DNA of 64,000 nucleotides, taken from assembly GCF_047238105.1 (NCBI RefSeq), contig NZ_JBDFMD010000001.1:4030001-4094000 (forward strand), read 5' to 3'. Positions 51,674 to 60,555 of this stretch are shown here, one piece after another. The first letter of the stretch is position 1; each line of letters opens with the position of its first letter. A program made the position numbers and the translations under genes. The notes beneath the pieces are model-generated. The model saw only the letters and a list, made by a program, of their open reading frames with translations, was not told the DNA's origin and searched no databases. The stretch is from Paenibacillus_D sp047238105. GTDB lineage: Bacteria > Bacillota > Bacilli > Paenibacillales > Paenibacillaceae.

Positions 51674-53065
51674 ATGAATCTAATTATCAAAAAGTCCTTA
51701 AGAAATTTTAAGTTTGTATTTTTTGCACAAGTGCTGACCATGTTTTTTGGCTTGTTTAGTTCTATAGTTATACCAATGATTTTAAGTGTTGAAGATTTCG
51801 GGTTCTGGCAATTGTATTTATTTTACGCTTCTTATGTAGGTGTATTTGCACTAGGATTTAATGATGGTATTTATTTGAGATATGGAAGTTATGATTATAA
51901 TTCCTTGCCTTTTGGGAAATTGAGGACTTCTACTCGGATACATGTTTTGGTTTTAGTAGTTTTCACTCTTTTGTTTTATTTCCTGTCCTTATTCGAGGAT
52001 AGTTCAATGAAAAGTTTCGTACTATATGCAGTGAGTTTAAACATTATAATTATGGGTTTGAATGGAGTTCTGGTATATATATTTCAAATAACAAACAAAA
52101 TGAAAGAATTCAGTTTGTTTCTTGTAATCCCAAAGCTTTTGTTTTTAATATCGTCATTTTTATTCTTGTATTTTGAAATATTTGATTTGAAGATTATAAT
52201 TTATGCTGACATTATATTTAAAATAATTGTTGTAATACTAATGATATATCTTAGTAAAGAATTATGGGTAGGGCCAAATAGCAAATTTAAACTAGCTTTC
52301 CGAGAATATATCGATAATGTATCAGTAGGAATTATGCTGATGATAGCACAGCTGTCGGGCATGTTAATATTAGGAGTAGGAAGATTCATAGTTGAAATGA
52401 TGGGTAATATTAATGAATTTGCTTATTATTCTTTTGGTATTACAATCACTAATTTTGTTTTGGTCTTTATTACATCAGTAAGTTTAATTGCATACCCTAC
52501 TCTAAAACGACTGGAGGAGTTAGATTACCCCAGTTACTTTAATAAAATAAATGAAGTTCTAAGATTAATTAGTTATCTAGTTCCTATTGTTTACTTTTGC
52601 TCTATACTCGTCGTCAATAAATTATTGCCAGATTACTCGCCTGTTTTGAACTATTTAAACATTTTGTTTTGTATTATTATTGTACAAGCAAAAATGCAGC
52701 TATTAATAAACACATTCTTTAAAGTTTTAAGACAGGAATTAGAGGTAATGAAGACGAACATTATCGGACTAGTGGTGTTTTCAATACTAGCTCCTATTTT
52801 ATACTCATTTACCTTAAGTGTATGGTATATAGCTATCTCCACACTATTAATCATGGTTTGGAGATGTTATAAATCAGAAGTGTTTTTAAGGAAACTTATT
52901 GAAATTGAAAATTCAAACAAGATTTTCAGTGAACTCTTGTTTTTAGTTTTGTTTGTAGTCCTGACAAGTTTACTGAACATATATGTTTGTTTGGTTCTTT
53001 ATTTATTATTTGTTTTAATGTATGTAACAAAATATATTGTTAAAAAAGAGATTGATTGGCGGTGA
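51674..53065 (+). CDS. Oligosaccharide flippase (Wzx, locus B)
   Basis: The 463-residue hydrophobic protein has about twelve to fourteen spans and begins KKSLRNFKFVFFAQVLTMFFG, with ILSVEDFGFWQLYLFYASY and ALGFNDGIYLRYG, in the style of MOP-superfamily polysaccharide flippases. It should move the lipid-linked repeat unit outward for the polymerase encoded just upstream. It is strongly A+T-rich. The stop precedes the next gene's ATG by two bases. Confidence 0.85.
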   Translation: MNLIIKKSLRNFKFVFFAQVLTMFFGLFSSIVIPMILSVEDFGFWQLYLFYASYVGVFALGFNDGIYLRYGSYDYNSLPFGKLRTSTRIHVLVLVVFTLLFYFLSLFEDSSMKSFVLYAVSLNIIIMGLNGVLVYIFQITNKMKEFSLFLVIPKLLFLISSFLFLYFEIFDLKIIIYADIIFKIIVVILMIYLSKELWVGPNSKFKLAFREYIDNVSVGIMLMIAQLSGMLILGVGRFIVEMMGNINEFAYYSFGITITNFVLVFITSVSLIAYPTLKRLEELDYPSYFNKINEVLRLISYLVPIVYFCSILVVNKLLPDYSPVLNYLNILFCIIIVQAKMQLLINTFFKVLRQELEVMKTNIIGLVVFSILAPILYSFTLSVWYIAISTLLIMVWRCYKSEVFLRKLIEIENSNKIFSELLFLVLFVVLTSLLNIYVCLVLYLLFVLMYVTKYIVKKEIDWR

Positions 53066-53067
53066 AG

Positions 53068-54375
53068 ATGATTTCAAAAAAACCTCATTATGTATTTATG
53101 TTAGGTGATTACTACCCGAATTACTCAGCAAATGGACTTTGCGCCAAAAAGATAATAGAAGTTTTAAAATCAAAGACTGATATCACTGTTATTTGTTATA
53201 AAAGCATCGTGAACTTGCCTACTGAGGAAATTGTTGATTCACAGAGGATCATACGTATAGAAACAACTGAACATAAAATAAGGAATAGAATAAATCACGT
53301 ACTTAGTGACGAAGAAAGCGGAAAGTTAAAAAAGAAAATTCATTTGGCTTTACTGAGAGTTATTCAACTAACAAGGTATGCAAACTCAATATTTTCTAAA
53401 CGGAATATCAAAAAAACATACCATCAAGAATTTCTGGAAGCACTAAATAAAATTAAGGATCCAATTGATGTAATTATTCCTTTTTGTTTTCCTTTTGAGG
53501 CTATCTATGCAGCGTTGGCGTATAAACAGAAATACAACAGAGCTGTATCAGTTATTCCTTATTTATTTGATAAGTTTAGTGTTAGCGAAACACTTCATAG
53601 AACTAGTTGGAACAAACGATTGAAGTTAAAGTCACACCTAAATCTTGAGAAAAGGGTTCTGATTGAAAGTAATAAGGTTTTTGCAACATTTGATTGGAAA
53701 AATCATTTATCTGAAAACTTTCCAGATCACATGGGGGGAATCACTTTTACTAACATTCCGGCTTTAACCGAAATAAAAAGTGGGAAAGTTGTTAACTATG
53801 ACAATGATAAAGTAAATATCGTATATGCAGGTGCTTTGAATCGGAAGAATCGGTCCCCTTTGTACACATTAAAAATCATTGAAAGAATTACTAGTACTAA
53901 TAAAAGCATCGTGTTTCATATTTACTCAAAAGGTGATTGCGATGAGATAATAAGAAAATACGTGGACAATAATCCAGTCAATATTTATAACCATGGTAGT
54001 GTTAATACCGATAGTGCGTATGCAGCTTTGAAGGCTAGCGACTTCCTTATGTCTATAGGTAATTTTGATATTACTCAAACTCCAAGCAAAATTTATGAAT
54101 ATATGGCGCTGGGTAAGCCGATTATTCATATGTACCATAAGGATCAAGATCCTATAATAGATTTGCTTGAATTATATCCTAAGTCAATTTGCATTAAGCA
54201 GCAAAAAGATATAAAAGAAGAAGATGTCTCAAAACTAATCGAGTTTATAATAGGGAATAAAGATTGTACTGATATACAATTCAAGGAAATTAAAAAACTA
54301 TTTATTAATGCTACCCCAGAATGGACTGCAGATTTAATTATAAATAGTACTAAAAAAAGAGGAGAGCTTGCGTGA
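53068..54375 (+). CDS. Glycosyltransferase (GT-B, family 4-like)
   Basis: The 435-residue protein starts HYVFMLGDYYPNYSANGLCAKK and contains a C-terminal donor domain with VNIVYAGALNRKNRSP, VNIYNHGSVNTDSAYAALKASDFLMSIGN and the nucleotide-sugar site QTPSKIYEYMALGKPIIHMY. The variant is distant from the other transferases in the window. I choose ATG 53068, with GGCGGTGAAG just upstream; the frame opens at 53056. It is the last A+T-rich gene of locus B. Donor unknown. Confidence 0.82.
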   Translation: MISKKPHYVFMLGDYYPNYSANGLCAKKIIEVLKSKTDITVICYKSIVNLPTEEIVDSQRIIRIETTEHKIRNRINHVLSDEESGKLKKKIHLALLRVIQLTRYANSIFSKRNIKKTYHQEFLEALNKIKDPIDVIIPFCFPFEAIYAALAYKQKYNRAVSVIPYLFDKFSVSETLHRTSWNKRLKLKSHLNLEKRVLIESNKVFATFDWKNHLSENFPDHMGGITFTNIPALTEIKSGKVVNYDNDKVNIVYAGALNRKNRSPLYTLKIIERITSTNKSIVFHIYSKGDCDEIIRKYVDNNPVNIYNHGSVNTDSAYAALKASDFLMSIGNFDITQTPSKIYEYMALGKPIIHMYHKDQDPIIDLLELYPKSICIKQQKDIKEEDVSKLIEFIIGNKDCTDIQFKEIKKLFINATPEWTADLIINSTKKRGELA

Positions 54376-54513
54376 TACACGCATAATCTTTCCTTAACAC
54401 TGGAATGAACTTCTTGCGATTTAAATGGGATTCAAAGTTTTTCTAGTGAAAAAATTTTGAGTTGTTAATCATACATATTCATCTGACATTAATTAAACCG
54501 CTAGAGGTGAACC

Positions 54514-55395
54514 ATGAAAATCCGCAAAGCCATCATCCCAGCCGCCGGCCTGGGGACACGCTTCTTGCCGGCCACCAAGGCGCAGCCCAAAGAGATGCTG
54601 CCGATCGTGGACAAGCCGACCATCCAGTATATCGTGGAGGAGGCTATCGCCTCTGGGATCGAGGATATCATCATCATCAGCGGGCGGAGCAAGCGTGCGA
54701 TCGAGGATCATTTCGACAAGTCGTATGAGCTGGAGGAGACGCTGCTGAAGAAGGGCAAGCACGATCTGCTGGAGGAAGTGGCCGCCATCTCCAATATGGC
54801 CAATATCCACTATATCCGCCAGAAGGAAGCGCTCGGACTGGGTCACGCGATCGCCTGCGCCAGCTCCTTCATCGGCCATGAGCCGTTCGCGGTGCTGCTG
54901 GGGGATGATATCATCCAGTCGCCTACGCCGTGCCTGAAGCAGATGATCGAGGTGTTCGACCGGTATCATTCGTCCGTGGTCGGGGTGCAGCCTGTCGAGG
55001 GGGCAGAGGTGTCCAAGTATGGGATCATCGATCCGAAGGGGCAGGAGATCGAGCCCCGCGTGCTCAACGTCCAGGCGCTGGTGGAGAAGCCGCAGCCCGA
55101 TGATGCGCCATCCAACTATGCGATCATGGGGCGCTATGTGCTGCGGCCGGAGATCTTTGGCATCCTCGCTTCGCTTCCTGCAGGCGCGGGCGGCGAGATC
55201 CAGCTGACGGATGCGATCAATCAGCTCAATCGGACGCAGGCTGTCCTGGCCTATCATTTCGAAGGCCGCCGTTATGATGTGGGGGACAAGTTCGGATTCG
55301 TGAAGGCGACGCTCGATTTCGCGCTCCAGCGTGAAGACCTGCGGGACGAGGTCGCCCAGTACCTGAGACAGCTGCATGACCAAGGGGCATTCTGA
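54514..55395 (+). CDS. galU: UTP-glucose-1-phosphate uridylyltransferase (copy 2)
   Basis: The 293-residue GalU has KAIIPAAGLGTRFLPATKAQ, the VDKPTIQYIVEEAI segment, LVEKPQPDDAPSNYAIMGRY and EGRRYDVGDKFG. It is closely similar to copy 1 at 8399, with about ten residues fewer at the C-terminus. The DNA here returns abruptly to GC-rich, marking the right edge of the variable block. AGAGGTGAACC precedes the ATG. It is followed after 42 bases by a UDP-glucose dehydrogenase, so the pair can deliver UDP-glucuronate. Confidence 0.96.
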   Translation: MKIRKAIIPAAGLGTRFLPATKAQPKEMLPIVDKPTIQYIVEEAIASGIEDIIIISGRSKRAIEDHFDKSYELEETLLKKGKHDLLEEVAAISNMANIHYIRQKEALGLGHAIACASSFIGHEPFAVLLGDDIIQSPTPCLKQMIEVFDRYHSSVVGVQPVEGAEVSKYGIIDPKGQEIEPRVLNVQALVEKPQPDDAPSNYAIMGRYVLRPEIFGILASLPAGAGGEIQLTDAINQLNRTQAVLAYHFEGRRYDVGDKFGFVKATLDFALQREDLRDEVAQYLRQLHDQGAF

Positions 55396-55437
55396 TGAAA
55401 GCCCACAACTACCTATAGAGCGAGGAGTGACGCGCAC

Positions 55438-56604
55438 GTGAAGATTACAATCGCCGGTACCGGCTATGTCGGCCTCTCCAATGCGGTGCTCCTGGCGCAG
55501 CACAACGAGGTCATCGCCCTGGATATCATCCAGGAGAAGGTGGATATGATCAACAACCGCCGCTCGCCGATCATCGATCCCGATATCGAGACCTTCCTGT
55601 CGCAGGAGGAGCTGCAGCTGACGGCGACGACGGACAACTATCTGGCGTTCAAGGATGCGGAGTATGTCATCATCTCCACGCCGACCAATTATGACCCGGA
55701 GCGCAACTACTTCAACACCCGCAGCGTCGAGGCGGTCATCGCCAGCGTGCTGTCGATCAACCCTGATGCGGTGATGGTGATCAAGTCTACGGTTCCCGTC
55801 GGCTATACGGAGAAGGTCCGGGAGAAGTTCGAGACGGAGAATATCATCTTCTCGCCGGAGTTCCTGCGGGAAGGCAAGGCGCTGCACGATAATCTCTATC
55901 CGTCGCGGATCGTCGTCGGCGAGCAGTCGGAGCGTGCACGGCGGTTCGCGGATCTGCTGGTGCAGGGGGCGAAGAAAGAGGACATCGACGTCCTGTTCAG
56001 CGGCTCGACTGAGGCCGAGGCGATCAAGCTTTTTGCCAATACGTATCTGGCGATGCGTGTCGCCTTCTTCAATGAGCTGGACTCGTATGCTGAGGTGCGG
56101 GGTCTCAACACGCAGCAGATCATCGACGGGGTGGGGCTCGACCCGCGCATCGGGACGCACTATAACAATCCTTCCTTTGGTTACGGCGGTTACTGCCTGC
56201 CCAAGGATACGAAACAACTCCTGGCCAACTACGAGGATGTACCAAACAACATCATGGGGGCCATCGTCGAGGCCAACCGGACGCGGAAGGACCATATCGC
56301 CGAGATGATCCTGCAGCGCAGTCCAAAGATCGTGGGGATCTACCGGCTGACGATGAAGATGGATTCGGATAATTTCCGCCAGTCGGCGATCCAGGGCGTG
56401 ATGAAGCGCATCAAGGCGAAGGGGATCGAGGTCGTGGTCTACGAGCCGGCCCTGACGGAGGAGACGTTCTTCAACTCGCGGGTCGTCAATGATTTCAACC
56501 TGTTCAAGGAGATCTCCGATGTCATCGTCGCCAACCGGCTGTCGAGCGACCTGGAGGATGTGGTGGAGAAGGTTTATACGCGGGATTTGTTTAGCCGGGA
56601 CTAA
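55438..56604 (+). CDS. ugd: UDP-glucose 6-dehydrogenase (copy 2, short Ugd form)
   Basis: This 388-residue enzyme is of the E. coli Ugd/KfiD length class. It has TIAGTGYVGLSNAVLLAQ, STPTNYDPERNYFNT, SPEFLREGKALHDNLYPSRIV and catalytic Cys253 in FGYGGYCLPKDTKQL. It differs clearly from copy 1 at 26831, so the two came from separate lineages rather than recent duplication. GTG start, GAGGAG upstream. It makes UDP-glucuronate and ends locus B before a strong terminator. Confidence 0.95.
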   Translation: MKITIAGTGYVGLSNAVLLAQHNEVIALDIIQEKVDMINNRRSPIIDPDIETFLSQEELQLTATTDNYLAFKDAEYVIISTPTNYDPERNYFNTRSVEAVIASVLSINPDAVMVIKSTVPVGYTEKVREKFETENIIFSPEFLREGKALHDNLYPSRIVVGEQSERARRFADLLVQGAKKEDIDVLFSGSTEAEAIKLFANTYLAMRVAFFNELDSYAEVRGLNTQQIIDGVGLDPRIGTHYNNPSFGYGGYCLPKDTKQLLANYEDVPNNIMGAIVEANRTRKDHIAEMILQRSPKIVGIYRLTMKMDSDNFRQSAIQGVMKRIKAKGIEVVVYEPALTEETFFNSRVVNDFNLFKEISDVIVANRLSSDLEDVVEKVYTRDLFSRD

Positions 56605-56634
56605 GGATGAGGATAGCATTTGCATTTGTTCGTG

Positions 56635-56674
56635 AGAGGCTCTTGGATTTGTTGAACTGAGAGCCTCTTTTTTG
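56635..56674 (+). terminator. Rho-independent terminator ending locus B
   Basis: AGAGGCTC pairs with GAGCCTCT around a 20-base loop and TTTTTT follows directly. Confidence 0.8.
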
Positions 56675-56855
56675 TGTTTCGCTGGGACGAGGGCGATTAG
56701 CTGGTATAATGAGGAAAGGAAAGACCGACCGTGGGGACCGCAAGTTCCTTGGATTTAGCTTTCAATCTGGCCTGGCTAGCGTACCATGATCTTTGTCACT
56801 GTACCATTCATTATTCACTCCTTCCTTATGTTCATAGTTTGGATTGCTGTTCTTT

Positions 56856-56876
56856 ACATAGGGTGAGGGGGTATGT
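56856..56876. promoter_or_regulatory. CsoR-type operator upstream of csoR
   Basis: ACATA, GGGTGAGGGGG and TATGT form the interrupted G-tract palindrome typical of CsoR sites (ATACCCC...GGGTAT class). It overlaps the likely promoter, with TTTACA at 56853. Three similar sites lie upstream of the Cys-rich protein gene, copZ and copA. Confidence 0.7.
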
Positions 56877-56904
56877 TAATGTGTATACAAAGGAGTTGAT
56901 TTCA

Positions 56905-57234
56905 TTGGATCAAACCATACTTGAATCTATGTCATGTGACCATACATGCTCAACCGAGCGGAAAAGTCATCACTCAGAGAAAACAAAGAAAGGTCTAATT
57001 CATCGATTGAACCGAATTGAAGGCCAAGTACGTGGGGTTAAAGGGTTAATCGAGCGTGATACGTATTGTGATGATGTATTGAATCAAATTGCTTCGATTC
57101 AATCGGCTCTCAATGGTCTGGGAAAGCAGCTTTTAGAGCATCATTTGAAAAGCTGTGTCATTGAACGCATTGAAGAGGGTGATCATGAAGTGCTGGATGA
57201 ACTGCTAACGACAGTTAACAAGCTAATTAAATAA
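56905..57234 (+). CDS. csoR: Copper-sensing transcriptional repressor CsoR
   Basis: The 109-residue four-helix repressor has IHRLNRIEGQVRGVKGLIERD followed by the copper ligands: Cys in TYCDDVL, then His and Cys in LEHHLKSC. Copper(I) binding releases it from G-tract operators. An extra Cys/His-rich N-terminus (SCDHTCSTERKSHH) could add metal sites. I start at TTG 56905, which has AAAGGAG nine bases upstream; the frame is open much farther upstream, through the operator. It is probably autoregulated. Confidence 0.92.
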   Translation: MDQTILESMSCDHTCSTERKSHHSEKTKKGLIHRLNRIEGQVRGVKGLIERDTYCDDVLNQIASIQSALNGLGKQLLEHHLKSCVIERIEEGDHEVLDELLTTVNKLIK

Positions 57235-57240
57235 GGGAAT

Positions 57241-57274
57241 AGGGGGATAATTGATAAAAAGACTCCCCCTTTTT
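57241..57274 (+). terminator. Rho-independent terminator after csoR
   Basis: AGGGGGA and TCCCCCT form the stem, followed by TTTTT. It lies between csoR and the converging Cys-rich gene. Confidence 0.75.
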
Positions 57275-57277
57275 AGT

Positions 57278-57607
57278 TTAAGCTGCCATCTTACGGCAAG
57301 CTTCCGCACAGCGGAAACAGGCTTCTGCACAGCGCTTGCAATGCTCATGGTGTTCATGCTTAGCACATTCATTTCCGCAAGCCTCGCAGATCTCAGCGCA
57401 CAAACGGCAGATCTCTTTTGCAAATGGACTATTCCTAGACATCGCCGCTGCTGCCATCGCACAAATATCTGCACACTCGCGATCAAGACGGATACAATCA
57501 ACCATCATATTCACGTTATCTTCCTTCAGACAAGCATCAAAACAGTGATTACATTCCTGCATACATCTCAGACATTCTTCGATACACGTCTTGAATTGTT
57601 CATGCAT
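57278..57607 (-). CDS. Cys-rich four-helix-bundle copper-binding protein (DUF326/Csp-like)
   Basis: The 109-residue cytoplasmic protein contains about 19 Cys, mostly in helical C-x2-C or C-x3-C spacing (IEECLRCMQECNHCFDACL, CRLCAEICEACGNEC and CKRCAEACFRCAEAC), and a His-rich HEHHEH segment. Csp-type copper storage proteins bind many copper(I) ions inside such bundles. AAGGAG lies nine bases before ATG 57607. A CsoR-like G-tract operator lies upstream at about 57636-57664, so it should be induced by copper with the others. Confidence 0.9.
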   Translation of the reverse strand: MHEQFKTCIEECLRCMQECNHCFDACLKEDNVNMMVDCIRLDRECADICAMAAAAMSRNSPFAKEICRLCAEICEACGNECAKHEHHEHCKRCAEACFRCAEACRKMAA

Positions 57608-57635
57608 GGATAGTCACTCCTTCATTTTATAGGCT

Positions 57636-57664
57636 CCAGTATAGTATACCCCCGTTTCCTATAA
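57636..57664 (-). promoter_or_regulatory. CsoR-type operator upstream of the Cys-rich gene
   Basis: Read on the minus strand: TATAGGAAACGGGGGTATAC followed by TATA. The GGGGGTATAC half matches the copZ site, while the other half is weaker. Confidence 0.5.
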
Positions 57665-57771
57665 TCAAATCACTTTGCTGTCTTAAGGTATGCAACGGCA
57701 ACTTCAAGGGGAAAAAGAACAGTGACGTTGAAAAGTGCTGAAGAAGATACAGTATTTTCTTTCGATATACA

Positions 57772-57795
57772 TTGACATAGGGTAAGGGGGTATAG
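57772..57795 (+). promoter_or_regulatory. copZ promoter with embedded CsoR operator
   Basis: TTGACA (57772-57777) overlaps ACATAGGGTAAGGGGG then TATAG (57775-57795), and a -10-like TATTGT follows after 18 bases. The operator occupies the promoter spacer, so bound CsoR would block RNA polymerase. Confidence 0.75.
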
Positions 57796-57833
57796 TATTG
57801 TCTAATCATCTAATAAAAATGGAGGCGTTAAAA

Positions 57834-58040
57834 ATGGAACAAGTAACTTTAACTGTACAAGGTATGTCCTGCGGACATTGCGTCAATTCCATCGAAGGCG
57901 AGGTCGGCAAGCTGGACGGGGTGAGTGCGGTCAAAGTGCATCTGCAGGAAGGAAAAGTAGATGTCACCTTTAATGGCGATCAAGTAAATCTTCAAGCCAT
58001 AACGGAAGTTATTGAAGAACAAGGCTACGAAGTAGCTTAA
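57834..58040 (+). CDS. copZ: Copper chaperone CopZ
   Basis: The 68-residue HMA-domain protein has the copper(I)-binding GMSCGHC at about residues 10-16 and the ferredoxin-like fold sequence to EEQGYEV. It carries copper(I) in the cytoplasm to CopA. GGAGG lies eight bases before ATG 57834. It is transcribed from the CsoR-controlled promoter and ends in a terminator, after which copA has its own operator. Confidence 0.95.
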   Translation: MEQVTLTVQGMSCGHCVNSIEGEVGKLDGVSAVKVHLQEGKVDVTFNGDQVNLQAITEVIEEQGYEVA

Positions 58041-58052
58041 ACAAACAGAAGA

Positions 58053-58085
58053 GATCGTGTCCTTTGGGGCACGATCCCCTTTTTA
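58053..58085 (+). terminator. Rho-independent terminator after copZ
   Basis: GATCGTGTCC pairs with GGGCACGATC (one wobble), followed by CCCTTTTTA. It separates copZ from copA. Confidence 0.85.
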
Positions 58086-58091
58086 AAAAAT

Positions 58092-58112
58092 GCATACCCC
58101 GGGTGGGTATGC
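58092..58112. promoter_or_regulatory. CsoR-type operator upstream of copA
   Basis: GCATACCCC, GG, GTGGGTATGC make an almost perfect palindrome of the ATACCCC...GGGTAT type. It sits 17 bases before the GTG start of copA. Confidence 0.8.
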
Positions 58113-58128
58113 TGTGAGGTGAAGGACA

Positions 58129-60555
58129 GTGGAATCGAGTAAAGAAGTGAGCTTGGACATCCAAGGCATGACTTGTGCCGCGTGCGCGAACAAGATCGAA
58201 AAAGGCTTGAACAAAATCGAAGGTGTCGTTAGTGCGAACGTCAACTTCGCTATTGAGAGAACGCGGGTTGTGTATGATCCGGACAAAACCAATGTGAAAG
58301 CCGTCGAAGAGAAAATTGAGAAATTAGGTTATCATGTACGACATGATAAACAAACCTTTGATATAACCGGCATGACCTGCGCTGCCTGTGCAACGAGAAT
58401 TGAAAAACGATTGAATAAAATCGATGGCGTGTCGCAGGCTGTCGTTAACTTTGCTCTAGAGAATGCCACCGTCGATTATGATAAAAATCAAGTGACGGTT
58501 AACGATATGGTCGAATCCGTGAAAAAGCTTGGATATACCCTGAAAATTCAAACATCCAAAGAGGAAACGGCCAACAGTAAAGAAGAAGAAATCCGTCACC
58601 AAACGGGAAAATTTCTTTTCTCCGCGATATTGACGTTGCCCTTATTGTGGACAATGGTGACACACTTTGAATTTACCTCATTTATTTATTCGCCGGATAT
58701 GTTCATGAATCCCTGGGTGCAGCTAGCGTTAGCGACGCCGGTGCAATTCATTGTCGGGGCCCAATTTTACAAGGGAGCGTACAAAGCCTTGCGAAATGGC
58801 AGTGCCAACATGGATGTTCTGGTTGCCTTGGGTACATCCGTCGCGTTTTTGTACAGTATCTTCCTCGGCTATGAGTGGCAGGCACAAGGACAGGTCGGTA
58901 TGCCTGAACTCTACTTTGAAGCCGCAGCTGTGATTATTACGTTGGTCATTCTCGGAAAGCTATTTGAAGTCCGCGCCAAAGGCAGAACCGGTCAGGCTAT
59001 CCAGAAGCTGCTAGGCATGCAGGCAAAAACCGCTCGCGTTATACGAGACGGAGAAGAGCACGAAATTGCGATTGAAGAAGTCATGGTAGGCGATACGATC
59101 ATGGTGCGTCCAGGCGAGAAAATTCCCGTGGATGGTAAGATCCTGAAGGGACAATCTGCTGTTGATGAATCCATGATTACGGGCGAGAGTATCCCCGTCG
59201 ATAAAAAGCCGGGTGATGTCGCCATCGGCTCAACCATGAACAAAAATGGAATTTTGACGCTACAGGCTACTAAGGTTGGGAAAGACACCGCCCTTGCTCA
59301 AATTGTGAAAGTCGTCGAGGAAGCGCAGGGCAGTAAAGCAGATATTCAACGTGTCGCAGACCGGGTATCCGGCATTTTTGTCCCGATTGTCGTGGGAATC
59401 GCGATCGCAACGGCCTTTGTCTGGTATTTTATTGTTGAACCTGGCGATGTGCGGTCTGCCCTGGTACCGGCAATCACAATTTTGGTTATCGCTTGTCCGT
59501 GCGCGCTTGGCTTGGCGACCCCCACATCGGTTATGGCCGGATCGGGAAGAGCTGCTGAATTGGGCGTGCTATTCAAAGGCGGAGAACACTTGGAGAATAC
59601 TCGAAACATCAACACGATTGTTCTGGATAAGACGGGGACGGTTACCAAAGGTAAACCTGCATTAACCGACGTTTTTCCGGAACAGGGTTTCGCTGAAGAA
59701 GAAGTGCTTGCCCTGGTCGCCTCCGCTGAAAACGGCTCAGAGCATCCGCTGGCGGAAGCCATCGTCAACGGGGCCAAAGCAAGGGGGATCCAAATCACAG
59801 AGGCGGATTCTTTTGAAGCCATCCCGGGCTACGGCATTCAAGCGGCTATGGGTGGAAGAAAGGTTTTTGTGGGCACCCGTAAGTTCATGCAAAAACAAAA
59901 TATTGATGCCGCTTCCGTAGAAATCACGATGTCACAGCTCGAGTCGGATGGCAAAACCGCCATGCTGATCGGTGTGGACGATCAATTGGCTGGTGTGATT
60001 GCAGTTGCGGATACGGTGAAAGACACATCGAAAGCAGCCATCGAAAGAATGCATGAGCTTGGTCTGGAAGTTATCATGCTGACAGGAGATAACCAGCGCA
60101 CTGCACAAGCGATCGCCAAACAGGTCGGAATCGACCGGGTAATCGCAGAAGTCGTCCCGGAACAAAAAGCGGATGAAATAAGGAAGCTTCAACAGGAAGG
60201 CAAAAAAGTCGCTATGGTCGGAGACGGCGTGAATGACGCGCCTGCGCTGGCAGTCGCCGATATCGGCATGGCCATGGGCACCGGGACGGACGTCGCCATT
60301 GAAGCAGCCGATGTTACACTGATGCGTGGGGATTTGCACAGCGTGGCCGACAGTGTACAGATCAGTGCCAAAACGATGCGCAATATCAAACAGAACCTGT
60401 TCTTTGCTTTCTTCTATAATACCGCGTCCATTCCCGTTGCCGCGATCGGGTTATTGGCTCCCTGGGTAGCCGGTGCGGCGATGGCCTTCAGTTCCGTATC
60501 GGTTGTACTCAATGCGCTTCGCTTACAGCGGTTGAAACTGAGAGGAGGCCGATGA
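58129..60555 (+). CDS. copA: Copper(I)-exporting P1B-type ATPase CopA
   Basis: The 808-residue pump has two N-terminal HMA domains (CAAC at 16-19 and 84-87), eight membrane spans, an actuator TGES, the transmembrane copper site Cys456-Pro-Cys458, the phosphorylated Asp500 in DKTGT, GDGVNDAPALA, and the HP region SEHPLAEAIV. It exports copper(I) with ATP. GTG start after GAGGTGAAGG. Its stop overlaps the next gene's ATG. Full length and intact; expected to be induced by copper through CsoR. Confidence 0.96.
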   Translation: MESSKEVSLDIQGMTCAACANKIEKGLNKIEGVVSANVNFAIERTRVVYDPDKTNVKAVEEKIEKLGYHVRHDKQTFDITGMTCAACATRIEKRLNKIDGVSQAVVNFALENATVDYDKNQVTVNDMVESVKKLGYTLKIQTSKEETANSKEEEIRHQTGKFLFSAILTLPLLWTMVTHFEFTSFIYSPDMFMNPWVQLALATPVQFIVGAQFYKGAYKALRNGSANMDVLVALGTSVAFLYSIFLGYEWQAQGQVGMPELYFEAAAVIITLVILGKLFEVRAKGRTGQAIQKLLGMQAKTARVIRDGEEHEIAIEEVMVGDTIMVRPGEKIPVDGKILKGQSAVDESMITGESIPVDKKPGDVAIGSTMNKNGILTLQATKVGKDTALAQIVKVVEEAQGSKADIQRVADRVSGIFVPIVVGIAIATAFVWYFIVEPGDVRSALVPAITILVIACPCALGLATPTSVMAGSGRAAELGVLFKGGEHLENTRNINTIVLDKTGTVTKGKPALTDVFPEQGFAEEEVLALVASAENGSEHPLAEAIVNGAKARGIQITEADSFEAIPGYGIQAAMGGRKVFVGTRKFMQKQNIDAASVEITMSQLESDGKTAMLIGVDDQLAGVIAVADTVKDTSKAAIERMHELGLEVIMLTGDNQRTAQAIAKQVGIDRVIAEVVPEQKADEIRKLQQEGKKVAMVGDGVNDAPALAVADIGMAMGTGTDVAIEAADVTLMRGDLHSVADSVQISAKTMRNIKQNLFFAFFYNTASIPVAAIGLLAPWVAGAAMAFSSVSVVLNALRLQRLKLRGGR

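Noticed and set aside
54493..56625. 710-codon minus-strand frame
   Set aside because: Mirror frame of galU and ugd, which are certain; no start signals.
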